Shown: positions 1 through 7,762, numbered from the stretch's first letter. The stretch is 49,536 nucleotides of DNA from Virgibacillus_P tibetensis (GCF_036026595.1 NZ_JARZFX010000020.1:1-49536); one strand, 5' to 3'. Numbers and translations are program-made. Notes: generated from the sequence alone by a model not told the origin.

Positions 1-116
1 TCTGGTAGTTATAGCGAAGAGGTCACACCTGTTCCCATCCCGAACACAGAAGTTAAGCTCTCCAGCGCCGATGGTAGTTGGGACTTTGTCCCTGCAAGAG
101 TAGGACGCCGCCAGGC
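1..116 (+). rRNA. 5S ribosomal RNA
   Basis: The sequence matches Firmicutes 5S rRNA throughout, including the GAAGAGGTCACACC and TCCCGAACACAGAAG blocks and the closing TAGGACGCCGCCA. The window opens at or within a base or two of the 5' end, so a few terminal bases may be missing. It is the last rRNA gene of an operon whose 16S and 23S genes lie upstream of the window. A T-rich run follows directly, and tRNA genes follow about 350 bp later. Confidence 0.95.
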
Positions 117-297
117 TCTTTTTTTTATACTTTTATTGTATAAAAAAACATAACTAAACACATATTAATTAATGTTCTTTATTTAACCTACACATTTAGA
201 TTATTCTATAAGAAAGTTTCTATAAAGCCTCTTATTTGAATAATAATTCTACTTGAGATACGATAGTATCGATGTGACTAAACTTAAGAACCTGTTT

Positions 298-479
298 ACT
301 GCAATGAAAAAACACATTTAGATTATCCCACAGTAGCTTGACCGTCCTCATCTTTGAAAAACATCGATGCAGGTCATGTGAGGAGTGGGACATCACCGAG
401 TGATCTTGCAACACGACGAACACAACCAAATTAGATTGTACTGCAATGAAAAGCACATTATGATTATTCCACAGTAGCT
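298..479 (+). repeat. Duplicated tRNA-Asn 5' region enclosing a structured insert (copy 1)
   Basis: The 41 bases 298-338, which include a copy of the first 12 bases of tRNA-Asn ending in TAGCT, are repeated nearly identically at 440-479, where they run into the real tRNA gene. Between them lies an insert of about 100 bp. Part of this insert (about 368-423) is closely similar to the insert at 8563-8617 beside tRNA-Lys: both share TGCAGG, GAGGAGTG, CATCACCGA and TGCAACACGACGA in that order. TGACC at 339-343 can pair with GGTCA at 372-376. The pairing can continue past a T/T mismatch into the tRNA-derived AGC. I do not recognise the element; it could be a small RNA transcribed from the duplicated upstream region, or a small mobile element. 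Confidence 0.75.
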
Positions 480-542
480 CAGTGGTAGAGCAATCGGCTG
501 TTAACCGATCGGTCGTAGGTTCGAGTCCTACCTGTGGAGCCA
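468..542 (+). tRNA. tRNA-Asn (GTT)
   Basis: A complete cloverleaf is visible. The acceptor strands TCCACAG and CTGTGGA pair, the anticodon loop carries GTT between CGGCT- and -AACCG, the T arm contains GGTTCGAGTCC, and CCA is encoded at 540-542. It follows the 5S gene and may be co-transcribed with the rRNA operon. An extra copy of its 5' region lies upstream. Confidence 0.97.
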
Positions 543-559
543 TTTTTATGCACATTTAT

Positions 560-632
560 GCTTCCATAGCTCAGCAGGTAGAGTACTTCCATGGTAAGGA
601 AGGGGTCAGCGGTTCGAATCCGCTTGGAAGCT
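560..632 (+). tRNA. tRNA-Thr (GGT)
   Basis: The acceptor strands GCTTCCA and TGGAAGC pair, the anticodon loop is ATGGTAA (anticodon GGT), and the T arm contains GGTTCGAATCC. The discriminator is T632. CCA is not encoded: TAC follows the discriminator, so the tail must be added by the nucleotidyltransferase. The other tRNA genes in this window all encode CCA. Confidence 0.95.
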
Positions 633-652
633 TACCTTTTAAACGTTGATAT

Positions 653-689
653 GAAGCGATTCCTGATGAATTTGGGAGTCGCTTCTTTT
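653..689 (+). terminator. Rho-independent terminator after tRNA-Thr
   Basis: GAAGCGATTCC (653-663) pairs with GGGAGTCGCTTC (674-685) around a 10-base loop. Four T residues follow. It sits 20 bases after tRNA-Thr and probably ends the rRNA-tRNA transcript. Confidence 0.8.
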
Positions 690-1543
690 GTTGTTTGAGC
701 TATTCTGCCGACATTTTTCCGTCAAAGTCCTGTTTTTCGTTGGTTTTTGGTGGTTCATCCTGTTTTATAATTTACTGTATAATACCTCTGCCGATTTTGC
801 AGTTACAAGTTCGTCCACTGTTTGAGCGCGATGGCTGACTGGAAGTATTAGCAAAAGAGCATTTGGTACACGAGATAAACGCCGAGTAGGGCGTATTTTT
901 TATGTCGGATTTAAGGGTGTCGAGATTGCCAAATTACAAAGGATGTGGAAAACATGAAAGAGTTCATGAATATCATGACAGACGTTAAGTTATCGTTTGA
1001 CGACAGAAAGACTCCTTAAAATAGCGTAGTAATTAGTAGGATGTTCAAAAATAGAAAATTTCGTTCTTTACACGGTCAAGACAATATTTGAATACGTAGG
1101 ACTTATGGATTGTTGACTTTAACAAATGTCAACAATTTTTATGATTAAATAACCAGAAAATATTACAAAAAGAAATACCAAAGTCCTTGTTTTTCCTATT
1201 TCCAGAAATTGTAGTACTAAATATTCGTTTTAAAACAGGAGTAAAAAATCATTTTTTTGTTATTTTAAAATTTAAATTAATCCAAAAGCATTGTATTATC
1301 AACATTTTACTACATATCAGGCCTTTAACCTATGTAATAATCAAGGAAAAATTATTACTATTCTACCAATTGTGAAAATTCAGTTTTAAATCGACCATAA
1401 TTGACATATTTCCTGCCTGCCTTCTATTACACTTACATTAACAACTCGGATTTTACAAATAGTACCACTGACCACTGAGAACCTAAATTTATAGAAAGGA
1501 GACAGAGGAGTTTTTTGTACAAAAAACAAGGAGGAGATTTATT
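690..1543. other. Intergenic stretch, no supportable gene
   Basis: No open frame here has both a ribosome-binding site and a recognisable product. A few broken frames around 850-1020 (for example one reading RRVGRIFYVGFKGVE) look like the decayed tail of a coding sequence, perhaps a transposase, but I could not assign a family. A perfect 9-bp hairpin (1109-1117 with 1128-1136) followed by TTTTT is a possible terminator. The last 50 bases hold the leader and Shine-Dalgarno site of the amidase gene. Confidence 0.5.
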
Positions 1544-2314
1544 ATGGTAAAAGTAGCAATTGGAGCAGGTCATGGTTATTATACACCGGGGAAAAGATCG
1601 CCAGCAGATGAAAGGGAATGGTCATTTAATAACAAGGTGGTAGTAGCTGCAATGATGTATTTGAATGGGTACGAAAATGTATCTATTATTCGTCTTGATG
1701 ATCCAACAGGAAATACAGATGTGCCTTTAAGTGATCGTACTAATAATGCGAATAATGCTAATGCGGATATTTTGGTATCATACCACCATAACGCATATAC
1801 TGGAGAATGGGGATCTTGGACTGGAACAGAAACGTATCATTATCCTGGTTCTTCTTCAGGGTACTCTTTAGCACAAAAAGTTCACCCTGGAATAGTTGGA
1901 TCAATGGGACTTCGTGATCGTGGCATTAAGAATGAAAATTTCTACATGCTACGAGAATCAAACATGCCAGCAATTCTTATCGAAGGTGGGTTTATGGATT
2001 CTACGATTGATATTCAAAAGATGCGTGATGATACTGTGCTAGATAATACTGGTAAAGCATTAGCAGATGCTATCGCATCACACTTCGGGCTAGAAAAGAA
2101 AAGCAGTGGAGATGCATTTATAGAGATCATCACAGACTCCCTATGGACATACAACACACCTGATTGGGATGATAAGGCTGTCATCGTAAGTAGAGGGGAA
2201 GTGTTTACCGTAATTCGGGACAAGTTCCCAGTTGGCGGCGGTCATATGTATCAAATCAAGAGTGGCTTGTATATCACTGCGAACACTAATTATGTAAGGT
2301 ATTATACTAAGTAA
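1544..2314 (+). CDS. N-acetylmuramoyl-L-alanine amidase (Amidase_3), endolysin-like
   Basis: The 256-residue protein is a zinc amidase that cleaves the bond between muramic acid and the peptide stem of peptidoglycan. The Amidase_3 domain fills residues 1-180. Putative zinc ligands are His10 in GAGHG, Glu22 in REWSFN and a His in SYHHNA, and the catalytic Glu lies in LIEGGFMD. A C-terminal domain of about 70 residues (ending YITANTNYVRYYTK) resembles the SH3-like wall-binding tails of Bacillus phage and spore amidases. There is no signal peptide, so it acts inside or leaves with a holin, as phage endolysins do. No other phage gene is near. GGAGGAG lies 8 bases before the ATG. It stands alone between long non-coding stretches and is closed by its own terminator. 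Confidence 0.88.
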   Translation: MVKVAIGAGHGYYTPGKRSPADEREWSFNNKVVVAAMMYLNGYENVSIIRLDDPTGNTDVPLSDRTNNANNANADILVSYHHNAYTGEWGSWTGTETYHYPGSSSGYSLAQKVHPGIVGSMGLRDRGIKNENFYMLRESNMPAILIEGGFMDSTIDIQKMRDDTVLDNTGKALADAIASHFGLEKKSSGDAFIEIITDSLWTYNTPDWDDKAVIVSRGEVFTVIRDKFPVGGGHMYQIKSGLYITANTNYVRYYTK

Positions 2315-2320
2315 AATACT

Positions 2321-2350
2321 GCCCTGCCTACAACGTATGCAGGGCTTTTT
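2321..2350 (+). terminator. Terminator of the amidase gene
   Basis: GCCCTGC (2321-2327) pairs with GCAGGGC (2339-2345), followed by TTTTT. Confidence 0.88.
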
Positions 2351-2550
2351 CTATTCATAATGATTAATAAAACCTGTTTTGTTCCCTGTTGTTACTCAAT
2401 TGAAAAGGGGGGATATACGTTCATATCTAGTCCAATGAAAACACACCATATATAATGAAGTTTACATATAATCCTCATCCAGCATATCTGCTAATTTTGA
2501 TCTGCTTCTTCGAGCGCAAATAAAAGGTTGAATACTGGTAAGCATTCCAT

Positions 2551-2579
2551 TTGCATTAATAAAATTTAAAGGAGATAAT
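2551..2579 (+). promoter_or_regulatory. Likely SigA promoter of the rrf2-monooxygenase operon
   Basis: TTGCAT (2551-2556) and GATAAT (2574-2579) are separated by 17 bases, 67 bases before the preferred start of the Rrf2 gene. The rest of the 2351-2645 gap shows nothing else I can name. Rrf2 proteins commonly repress their own operon, but no clear dyad is visible here. Confidence 0.5.
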
Positions 2580-2645
2580 GCCTAAAGTGGATAATGTTTA
2601 TCGGTTTTAATGAAGATGCTTCTTAATAGTAAAAGAGGTGATAGA

Positions 2646-3128
2646 ATGCAGATGAAAATGGGGGTTGAGCAGGCAGTGTATGCTGTTCTTTTACTCGATA
2701 TGCTGCCGGATAAGGCTGTTTTACCTGGAGAAGTAATTAGCCAACAATTGGGGACTTCACCAACATATTTTCAAAAACTGCTAAGGAAGTTAGTCAGTGC
2801 GGACTTGATTACTTCTGTACCAGGCGTAAAAGGCGGATTTAAACTAAAGAAAAATCCTGAAGAGATTCGGATATACGATATATACCTTGCCATAGAAGGT
2901 CAACAGTCACTTTATTCTACAAGCGGTATTCTTGATGACATGCTTGATTTGGATAAAGAAGATAGATGTTGCTTGTTAGCGGATTTAATGGATGAAGCGG
3001 AACAGGCTTGGAAATCTGTACTAAAGCGTGAAACAATTGCGTCTTTATCTAATAAGATACATTCAGATCGCTTTCAAGTACAGGTAGAAGGATTACAAAC
3101 ATGGTTAAAGGAAAAAATGGTTATATAA
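2646..3128 (+). CDS. Rrf2 family transcriptional regulator
   Basis: The protein is about 160 residues. Its N-terminal winged helix-turn-helix begins MQMKMGVEQAVYAVLLLD and has the Rrf2-type recognition region SQQLGTSPTYFQKLLRKLVSADLI, followed by the wing motif VKGGFKL. The three-Cys cluster of iron-sulfur Rrf2 sensors (IscR, NsrR) is absent; only a CC pair is present in DRCCLLADL. It may therefore sense a small molecule or thiol stress, as in the YwnA group. An in-frame ATG exists at 2610, but AGAGGTGAT sits just before the ATG at 2646, so I prefer that start. It is the first gene of a run on the same strand and probably regulates it. Confidence 0.85.
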   Translation: MQMKMGVEQAVYAVLLLDMLPDKAVLPGEVISQQLGTSPTYFQKLLRKLVSADLITSVPGVKGGFKLKKNPEEIRIYDIYLAIEGQQSLYSTSGILDDMLDLDKEDRCCLLADLMDEAEQAWKSVLKRETIASLSNKIHSDRFQVQVEGLQTWLKEKMVI

Positions 3129-3158
3129 GAAAATAAGATGTATTGAGAGGGAAAATAC

Positions 3159-4106
3159 TTGGAGAATTTTCAGTCACATCATGGCTTTTCTCGAACATTT
3201 AAAGAAAATAAATTAACACTTGGATTAATATTTCCTTTGGAAGCTTATTTAGGAAGTTTTCCTACTATGGATTTAGATGCACAAATGAAACTTGCTAAGA
3301 AAGTAGAAGAACTGGGGTTTGCTGCCCTATTTGTCAGGGATTCTCCGCTTTATGATCCAAACTTTGGTGATGTTGGAGGACTTTACGATCCTTGGATGTT
3401 TCTAACGTACGTAGCAGCCCATACTGATAAAATAGCGCTAGGAACATCAAGTATTGTCACAACGCTAAGACATCCGCTCCATACAGCAAAATCAGCTGCT
3501 TCGCTTGACATCATGTCTTTCCAACGTTTTTTATTTGGCGCTGCAACAGGGGACCGTCCTATTGAATTTCCAGCATTTAAAGTGAATCATAATGAAAAGG
3601 CTGCATTATTTAGGGAATCGATAAAAGTAATGAAAAAGGTATGGAAAGAATCATTTCCGCAAATTCAGACTGAAAGTGTTGACCTAACTCAGGGTGATAT
3701 TGTTCCAAAACCTGGTTTGTCTGACATTCCTGTTTTTGGAACAGGCTATTCTGGTCAGTCGATTGAATGGTTAGCACAACATACAGATGGTTGGCTATTT
3801 TATGCGCAGGAAGTTAAAGGTCAGCGTGAGCTTATTAAAAAATGGCAAGAGGCAGCTGGCGGATTCAAGCCATTTGCCCAAGCAGTCTCCATCGATTTAT
3901 CAGAGCGCCCAAACGAAGCGCCAAAACCGATGAGCACGGGATTTAGATCTGGGCATAAGTTTTTGATTGATTATCTTTATGCCTATCAGGGTGCAGGGGT
4001 TAATCATATGATGTTTTCACTGAAATATGGGAGGCGACCAGCGGAAGAAGTGATACAGGAATTGGGTGAGTATGTACTGCCACATTTTCCAACAATAACG
4101 ATGTAA
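3159..4106 (+). CDS. LLM class flavin-dependent oxidoreductase (luciferase-like)
   Basis: The 315-residue protein is of the bacterial luciferase-like monooxygenase superfamily, which uses reduced FMN or F420. Family landmarks are LGLIFPLEAY near the N terminus, ELGFAALFVRDSP at the end of the first helix, ALGTSSIVTTLRHP for the central strands and GTGYSGQSIEWLAQHTDGWLFY in the C-terminal half. The translation starts with TTG (3159) after GAGAGGG. It lies 30 bases after the rrf2 gene, so the two are almost certainly co-transcribed. The substrate is unknown. Confidence 0.85.
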   Translation: MENFQSHHGFSRTFKENKLTLGLIFPLEAYLGSFPTMDLDAQMKLAKKVEELGFAALFVRDSPLYDPNFGDVGGLYDPWMFLTYVAAHTDKIALGTSSIVTTLRHPLHTAKSAASLDIMSFQRFLFGAATGDRPIEFPAFKVNHNEKAALFRESIKVMKKVWKESFPQIQTESVDLTQGDIVPKPGLSDIPVFGTGYSGQSIEWLAQHTDGWLFYAQEVKGQRELIKKWQEAAGGFKPFAQAVSIDLSERPNEAPKPMSTGFRSGHKFLIDYLYAYQGAGVNHMMFSLKYGRRPAEEVIQELGEYVLPHFPTITM

Positions 4107-4160
4107 AGATTACGCCTATGAATAATTGGTGAAATAAATAATAAGTAAAGGAGAAAAAAG

Positions 4161-4385
4161 ATGATTCAAGGTTTAGACCGTATTAATGAGTTAGCAAAGA
4201 AACAACGTGAAGCGGGTTTAACAAATGCCGAAAAAGTGGAGCAGCAAGTATTGCGTGAAGACTATTTACGTCAAATCCGCGGTCAGGTTCTACACACTTT
4301 TTCAGGACTGACAGTGATTGATCCACTTGGGACTGATGTGACACCGGAAAAACTTCGGAAAGAGCAGGAAGCAAATAAAGAGTAA
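4161..4385 (+). CDS. DUF896 family protein (YnzC-like)
   Basis: The 74-residue soluble protein has the DUF896 signature: IDRINELAKKxREAGLTxxE-like residues at 5-24 and LREDYLRQIRGQV at 31-43. B. subtilis YnzC, of the same family, is a small two-helix protein associated with the SOS-regulated yneA operon; its function is not settled. AAAGGAG lies before the ATG. Its position between two flavin monooxygenase genes is unusual for the family and suggests a shared transcript. Confidence 0.88.
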   Translation: MIQGLDRINELAKKQREAGLTNAEKVEQQVLREDYLRQIRGQVLHTFSGLTVIDPLGTDVTPEKLRKEQEANKE

Positions 4386-4420
4386 ATAATTAATTAAGAT
4401 ATAAGAAAGGGTGTTTATAC

Positions 4421-5410
4421 ATGAAATTAAGCGTACTGGATCAAGCGCCTGTTACTAGTGGAAATACCGCTGTAGATGCATTGAAAAAAGCGGAAGAATT
4501 GGCTGTATTGGCAGATGAATTAGGCTACCACCGAATGTGGATGGCAGAGCACCACGGAACAAAAGCTTTTGTCAGTTCAGCACCGGAAGTGACGTTAGCT
4601 CGGCTGGCAGCTAAAACAAACAATATTCGAATTGGTACGGGTGGCGTGATGATGATGCATTATTCGCCTTTAAAACTAGCCGAAGTTTTCAAAACACTTA
4701 GTGCCTTTTCACCTGGCCGGATTGATTTTGGTGTGGGTCGTGCTCCAGGAGGGGATAGAAACGCTATGTATGCTTTATCAGAAGGACGCCAACCAATGTT
4801 AAACAATATGTATGAAAAGTTTGGAACAGCATTAAAAATGATCAATGATGAAGTACCGGAAGATAGCTTGTACTCGATGGTTGCAGCTCCAACTCAAATA
4901 ACTCTGCCAGAAGCTTGGATGCTGGGATCAAGTGGAAACAGTGCAATAAAAACTGCACAATTGGGCGTTGGCTATTCCTTTGCGCAATTTTTCAATGGGG
5001 AGATGTCCAAAGAGATATTAGATGCATACAAACATCACTTTCAGCCTTCCGCATTTATGGAGAATCCGGAAATTAATGTCGCCTACATGGTAACAACCGC
5101 TGAAACAAAGGAAGAAGCTGAGTTTGAAGCGGGACCACAGGATATTGCCCGTTTGTGGCTGATGAAAGGGAAAATCAGTCAATCGTTAACACCTGAAGAA
5201 GCTCAAGATTATCCATTAACTGAATTGGATCGTATGACCATTCAAGAAAATCGTAAGTTGCATATAGTTGGATCAGCAAAGGAAGTCGCAACCCAATTAC
5301 AAGCTGAACAAGCACAATATGGATTTGATGAAGCAATGATCTGCAGTATCCCTCATTCACAGGGGAAACGTTTGGAGGTTTATCGCTTGTTGGCGCGGGA
5401 ACTATTTTAA
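4421..5410 (+). CDS. LLM class flavin-dependent oxidoreductase (YhbW-type)
   Basis: The 329-residue luciferase-like protein is of the alkanal monooxygenase-like (YhbW/LuxA-related) group. Landmarks are LSVLDQAPV at the N terminus, ELGYHRMWMAEHHG, IRIGTGGVMMMHYSPLKLAE and SPGRIDFGVGRAPGG. GAAAGGGTG precedes the ATG. It closes the rrf2-LLM-DUF896-LLM run (gap to the previous gene 35 bases) and is followed by a terminator. It is only distantly related to the first LLM protein, so this is not a recent tandem duplication. Confidence 0.88.
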   Translation: MKLSVLDQAPVTSGNTAVDALKKAEELAVLADELGYHRMWMAEHHGTKAFVSSAPEVTLARLAAKTNNIRIGTGGVMMMHYSPLKLAEVFKTLSAFSPGRIDFGVGRAPGGDRNAMYALSEGRQPMLNNMYEKFGTALKMINDEVPEDSLYSMVAAPTQITLPEAWMLGSSGNSAIKTAQLGVGYSFAQFFNGEMSKEILDAYKHHFQPSAFMENPEINVAYMVTTAETKEEAEFEAGPQDIARLWLMKGKISQSLTPEEAQDYPLTELDRMTIQENRKLHIVGSAKEVATQLQAEQAQYGFDEAMICSIPHSQGKRLEVYRLLARELF

Positions 5411-5418
5411 AGTAGAAA

Positions 5419-5452
5419 ACGGAAAGCACTTTGAACGTGCTTTTCTGTTTTT
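5419..5452 (+). terminator. Terminator of the rrf2-LLM operon
   Basis: ACGGAAAGCAC (5419-5429) pairs with GTGCTTTTCTGT (5437-5448), with one bulge, and a T-run follows. Confidence 0.8.
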
Positions 5453-5597
5453 AATTGCCAAAAAAAAGATTTCCAATAAAAAAAGGTGTGAGTACCAAAT
5501 GGCACCTATTTATTCTGGAAAACGCCTGCCCGCGTTGCAGGTAATACGGAACTTAGAAGCAGATTTATATATAATTTAATTAAAACTAAAACTCTTA

Positions 5598-5642
5598 TTG
5601 AAGATGTTTATTTTTTTGTGTTACAATACGAACATAAGTTCC
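5598..5642 (+). promoter_or_regulatory. SigA promoter overlapped by a LexA (SOS) operator
   Basis: TTGAAG (5598-5603) and TACAAT (5622-5627) are 18 bases apart. CGAACATAAGTTCC (5629-5642) matches the Bacillus LexA site CGAAC-N4-GTTCG at nine of ten fixed bases and covers the expected transcription start. LexA bound here would block initiation. The next gene is of the YolD family, whose B. subtilis members lie in LexA-controlled operons with Y-family polymerases. Confidence 0.72.
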
Positions 5643-5687
5643 TTTTGATATATAATTATGAAGTTTTACAAATGAGGAGAGAGTAAA

Positions 5688-5978
5688 ATGAGCGTAAATA
5701 ACACAGGTATAACGCGGGTGAAAGAAAAGGTTAAAGTGCTTAGACATTTGTGGAAAGATAAGGATGTTAGGGATCAGAGCCATCATAAGGTGCCAGATAT
5801 CAATAGTAGGCTGTTATTAGCGATACATAATGAGTTGACAGTAGAAATAAAACACTATAATGGCCGTGATTTCCTAACCAGTAAAGGGAAGTTAGCAAAA
5901 GTAGATCAGAGGGATATTAGGCTGAATAACAATAAAGAAATTAAAATGGATAACATTCTGAGTGTCTATATAGAATAA
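5688..5978 (+). CDS. YolD-like family protein
   Basis: The 96-residue protein begins with a short basic segment, then VLRHLWKDKDVRDQ. It ends with a small beta-rich half in which EIKHYNGRDFLTSKGKLAKVDQ and KEIKMDNILSVYIE correspond to the conserved YolD features (polar strand, G-x-I/L-x-K-V/I-D turn, I-x-x-x-D-I-x-x-I end). YolD proteins are small SOS-associated proteins normally encoded beside UvrX-type DNA polymerases. None is present here, so this is an orphan copy. GAGGAGAGAG lies 7 bases before the ATG. It is a single-gene unit between a LexA-type promoter and a terminator. The family call rests on remote similarity and context. Confidence 0.65.
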   Translation: MSVNNTGITRVKEKVKVLRHLWKDKDVRDQSHHKVPDINSRLLLAIHNELTVEIKHYNGRDFLTSKGKLAKVDQRDIRLNNNKEIKMDNILSVYIE

Positions 5979-5981
5979 TTC

Positions 5982-6006
5982 CTCTATATCGAGGGATATA
6001 GTTTTT
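5982..6006 (+). terminator. Terminator of the yolD-like gene
   Basis: CTATATC (5984-5990) pairs with GATATAG (5995-6001) across a GAGG loop, followed by TTTTT. Confidence 0.75.
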
Positions 6007-6111
6007 ATGGGAAACAGTTAAACTGTGTTTCTTCCTATATACAAATCAGTTAAATTCAAATCCTATAGAATTAATGGGATAAGAATGAAGGTTAGAACTT
6101 ATTTTGATTGC

Positions 6112-6834
6112 TTATTTTTCTTTATAGATAAAAAGTTTAAGAACCCCAAACTGCCCTATAAAAACAACCAAACCCAATAAACATAAATTAATATAATACC
6201 AAATCCCATCTCCGAGTACGTCAAAAAGTGTATCAGCTGTTGGGGTGTTAGATAGAAATAAGTAATTCGAGTTCAAGGTAGGATTAATTAGAAAGCCTAT
6301 TATAGCAGCATATATAAGCAAATAACCGTAAGCTTCTAAAGTATATTTAACTGTGATCTTAACAGAGCTGCTCAACAAGAGAAAGATACTCGCAAATGAT
6401 AGTACAATATGGTGTATAAAAAAGTGCCAGAAACGAAAGTGCGTGTAGTTATAAGTTAATTCAGGAGTAACAATTGCTAATAAAGCAGGTAAGAATCCAA
6501 TGAAAAAAGAAATAGTGATTATTTTTTTGTTGTAAGTGGCAAGCCCTATAATTACGATTATGCCTGCTATGCTGCAAAGATGCAGGGGTAAGCTTTCTCC
6601 TGCACTCCATGACCCATTGACTACGCTCCATGTTTGATAGGATAGTTCTGATAAAGTTAATGTAACTATTATAGACCATCTAAAAACATTTAGTAAAAGA
6701 TCACTCTCAGCGTACTTTTTATAAGTTATTAGTAATATAACGAGAGCGACTATATAGATTAAGATCATAGCAATGTGACTGAAGCTAAAAGGGATAAAGT
6801 GCTCGTTGCTTATCTTACCAAACCACTCTTCCAT
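6112..6834 (-). CDS. TIGR02206 family membrane protein (YwaF-like)
   Basis: The 240-residue integral membrane protein has about seven hydrophobic helices. TIGR02206/YwaF landmarks are the N-terminal FSFSHIAMILIYI, the LPLHLCSIAGIIVI segment and HFWHFFIHH-type histidines (FRFWHFFIHHIVLSF at about residues 132-146). Several conserved polar and aromatic residues lie in the membrane; the function is unknown. GGGAGGGAAG precedes the ATG. It reads towards the yolD-like gene and lies downstream of fabI on the same strand, but the fabI terminator lies between them. Confidence 0.82.
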   Translation of the reverse strand: MEEWFGKISNEHFIPFSFSHIAMILIYIVALVILLITYKKYAESDLLLNVFRWSIIVTLTLSELSYQTWSVVNGSWSAGESLPLHLCSIAGIIVIIGLATYNKKIITISFFIGFLPALLAIVTPELTYNYTHFRFWHFFIHHIVLSFASIFLLLSSSVKITVKYTLEAYGYLLIYAAIIGFLINPTLNSNYLFLSNTPTADTLFDVLGDGIWYYINLCLLGLVVFIGQFGVLKLFIYKEK

Positions 6835-6857
6835 ATATCTTCCCTCCCCAACATTAT

Positions 6858-6899
6858 AAAAAAAGACGCTTTAACACAATTTCGTGTAATATAGCGTCT
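6858..6899 (-). terminator. Terminator of fabI
   Basis: Read on the minus strand, AGACGCT pairs with AGCGTCT, and an inner TTACAC/GTGTTA stem extends the hairpin. TTTTTTT follows. Confidence 0.85.
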
Positions 6900-6926
6900 G
6901 TGTCTTTGTATGAAACTGGAAGAATA

Positions 6927-7703
6927 TTAGCCGCCGATAATATGGTAGCCGGAATCAACGTGTAATACTTCCCCCGTTATTCCCCTGGATAACTCACTCA
7001 TGAAGAATAAAGTTGCATCCCCAACTTGATCCTGATCCACATTTCGACGTAATGGGGCTTTTTCTTCAATTACTCCAGCTTTTTCATTAAACCCTGAAAC
7101 ACCTTTAGCTGATAACGTACGTATAGGGCCTGCTGAAACCGCATTTACTCGGATCCCGTGTTTGCCTACATCTTCTGCTAAATACATCACACTGGCTTCT
7201 AAAGAAGCTTTTGCAACACCCATAACATTATAACCAGGAATTACGCGCTCAGATCCCAGATACGTTTGTGTAACGATGCTGCCACCTTCTGTCATTAGTT
7301 CTTTGGCAGCTTTCGTAACAGCTACTAGTGAATATGCGCTAATTTCCTGTGCTAATAAAAAGCCATCACGCGAAGTATCTAAAAATTCCCCTTTTAGATC
7401 ATCCCGGTTTGCGAAAGCAACAGAGTGAACAACCCCGTGAATAACGCCCACATTCTTTTTGATTTCAGAAAACGCATCATTAATACTCTCGTCACTTGCC
7501 ACATCACACGATACAATTAACTTTGCACTTACTTCATTTTTTTCAAGTAGCTTTGTTAATTTCTGGTATGACCTTTCTTGTCTGTTTGTGAAAATTAAAT
7601 TAGCTCCTGCATTATGTAATGATTTAGTTATGCCCCAAGCTATACTTCTTTCATTTGCTACTCCCATGATTACTATATTTTTACCTTGTAGTAAATTTGA
7701 CAT
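6927..7703 (-). CDS. fabI: Enoyl-[acyl-carrier-protein] reductase FabI
   Basis: FabI catalyses the last, NAD(P)H-dependent step of each fatty-acid elongation cycle. The 258-residue length is typical. It is an atypical short-chain dehydrogenase: the N-terminal cofactor segment is IVIMGVANERSIAWGI, where classical SDRs have GxxxGxG. The FabI active-site spacing Tyr-x6-Tyr-x6-Lys is met in QTYLGSERVIPGYNVMGVAK, followed by RVNAVSAGPIRTLSAKGV. The protein ends HVDSGYHIIGG, as in FabI. TGGAGGTG lies before the ATG. It is transcribed alone from a promoter overlapped by a perfect palindrome. Confidence 0.96.
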   Translation of the reverse strand: MSNLLQGKNIVIMGVANERSIAWGITKSLHNAGANLIFTNRQERSYQKLTKLLEKNEVSAKLIVSCDVASDESINDAFSEIKKNVGVIHGVVHSVAFANRDDLKGEFLDTSRDGFLLAQEISAYSLVAVTKAAKELMTEGGSIVTQTYLGSERVIPGYNVMGVAKASLEASVMYLAEDVGKHGIRVNAVSAGPIRTLSAKGVSGFNEKAGVIEEKAPLRRNVDQDQVGDATLFFMSELSRGITGEVLHVDSGYHIIGG

Positions 7704-7731
7704 GTGTGCACCTCCAAAAAGTCTTTTGTAT

Positions 7732-7762
7732 ATTATAACCTAATTGTTTCTTATAAAGAAAC
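7732..7762 (-). promoter_or_regulatory. fabI promoter with overlapping palindrome
   Basis: On the minus strand TATAAT (7732-7737) lies about 30 bases upstream of the fabI start. The -35 position 17 bases further up (7755-7760, TTCTTT) is weak and lies inside a perfect 7-3-7 palindrome, GTTTCTT-ATA-AAGAAAC (7746-7762). A weak -35 buried in a dyad is what an operator looks like. The dyad does not resemble the known FapR site. Confidence 0.5.

Noticed and set aside
720..1020. Decayed transposase or recombinase gene after tRNA-Thr
   Set aside because: Some coding-like stretches, but no family motif and many stops.
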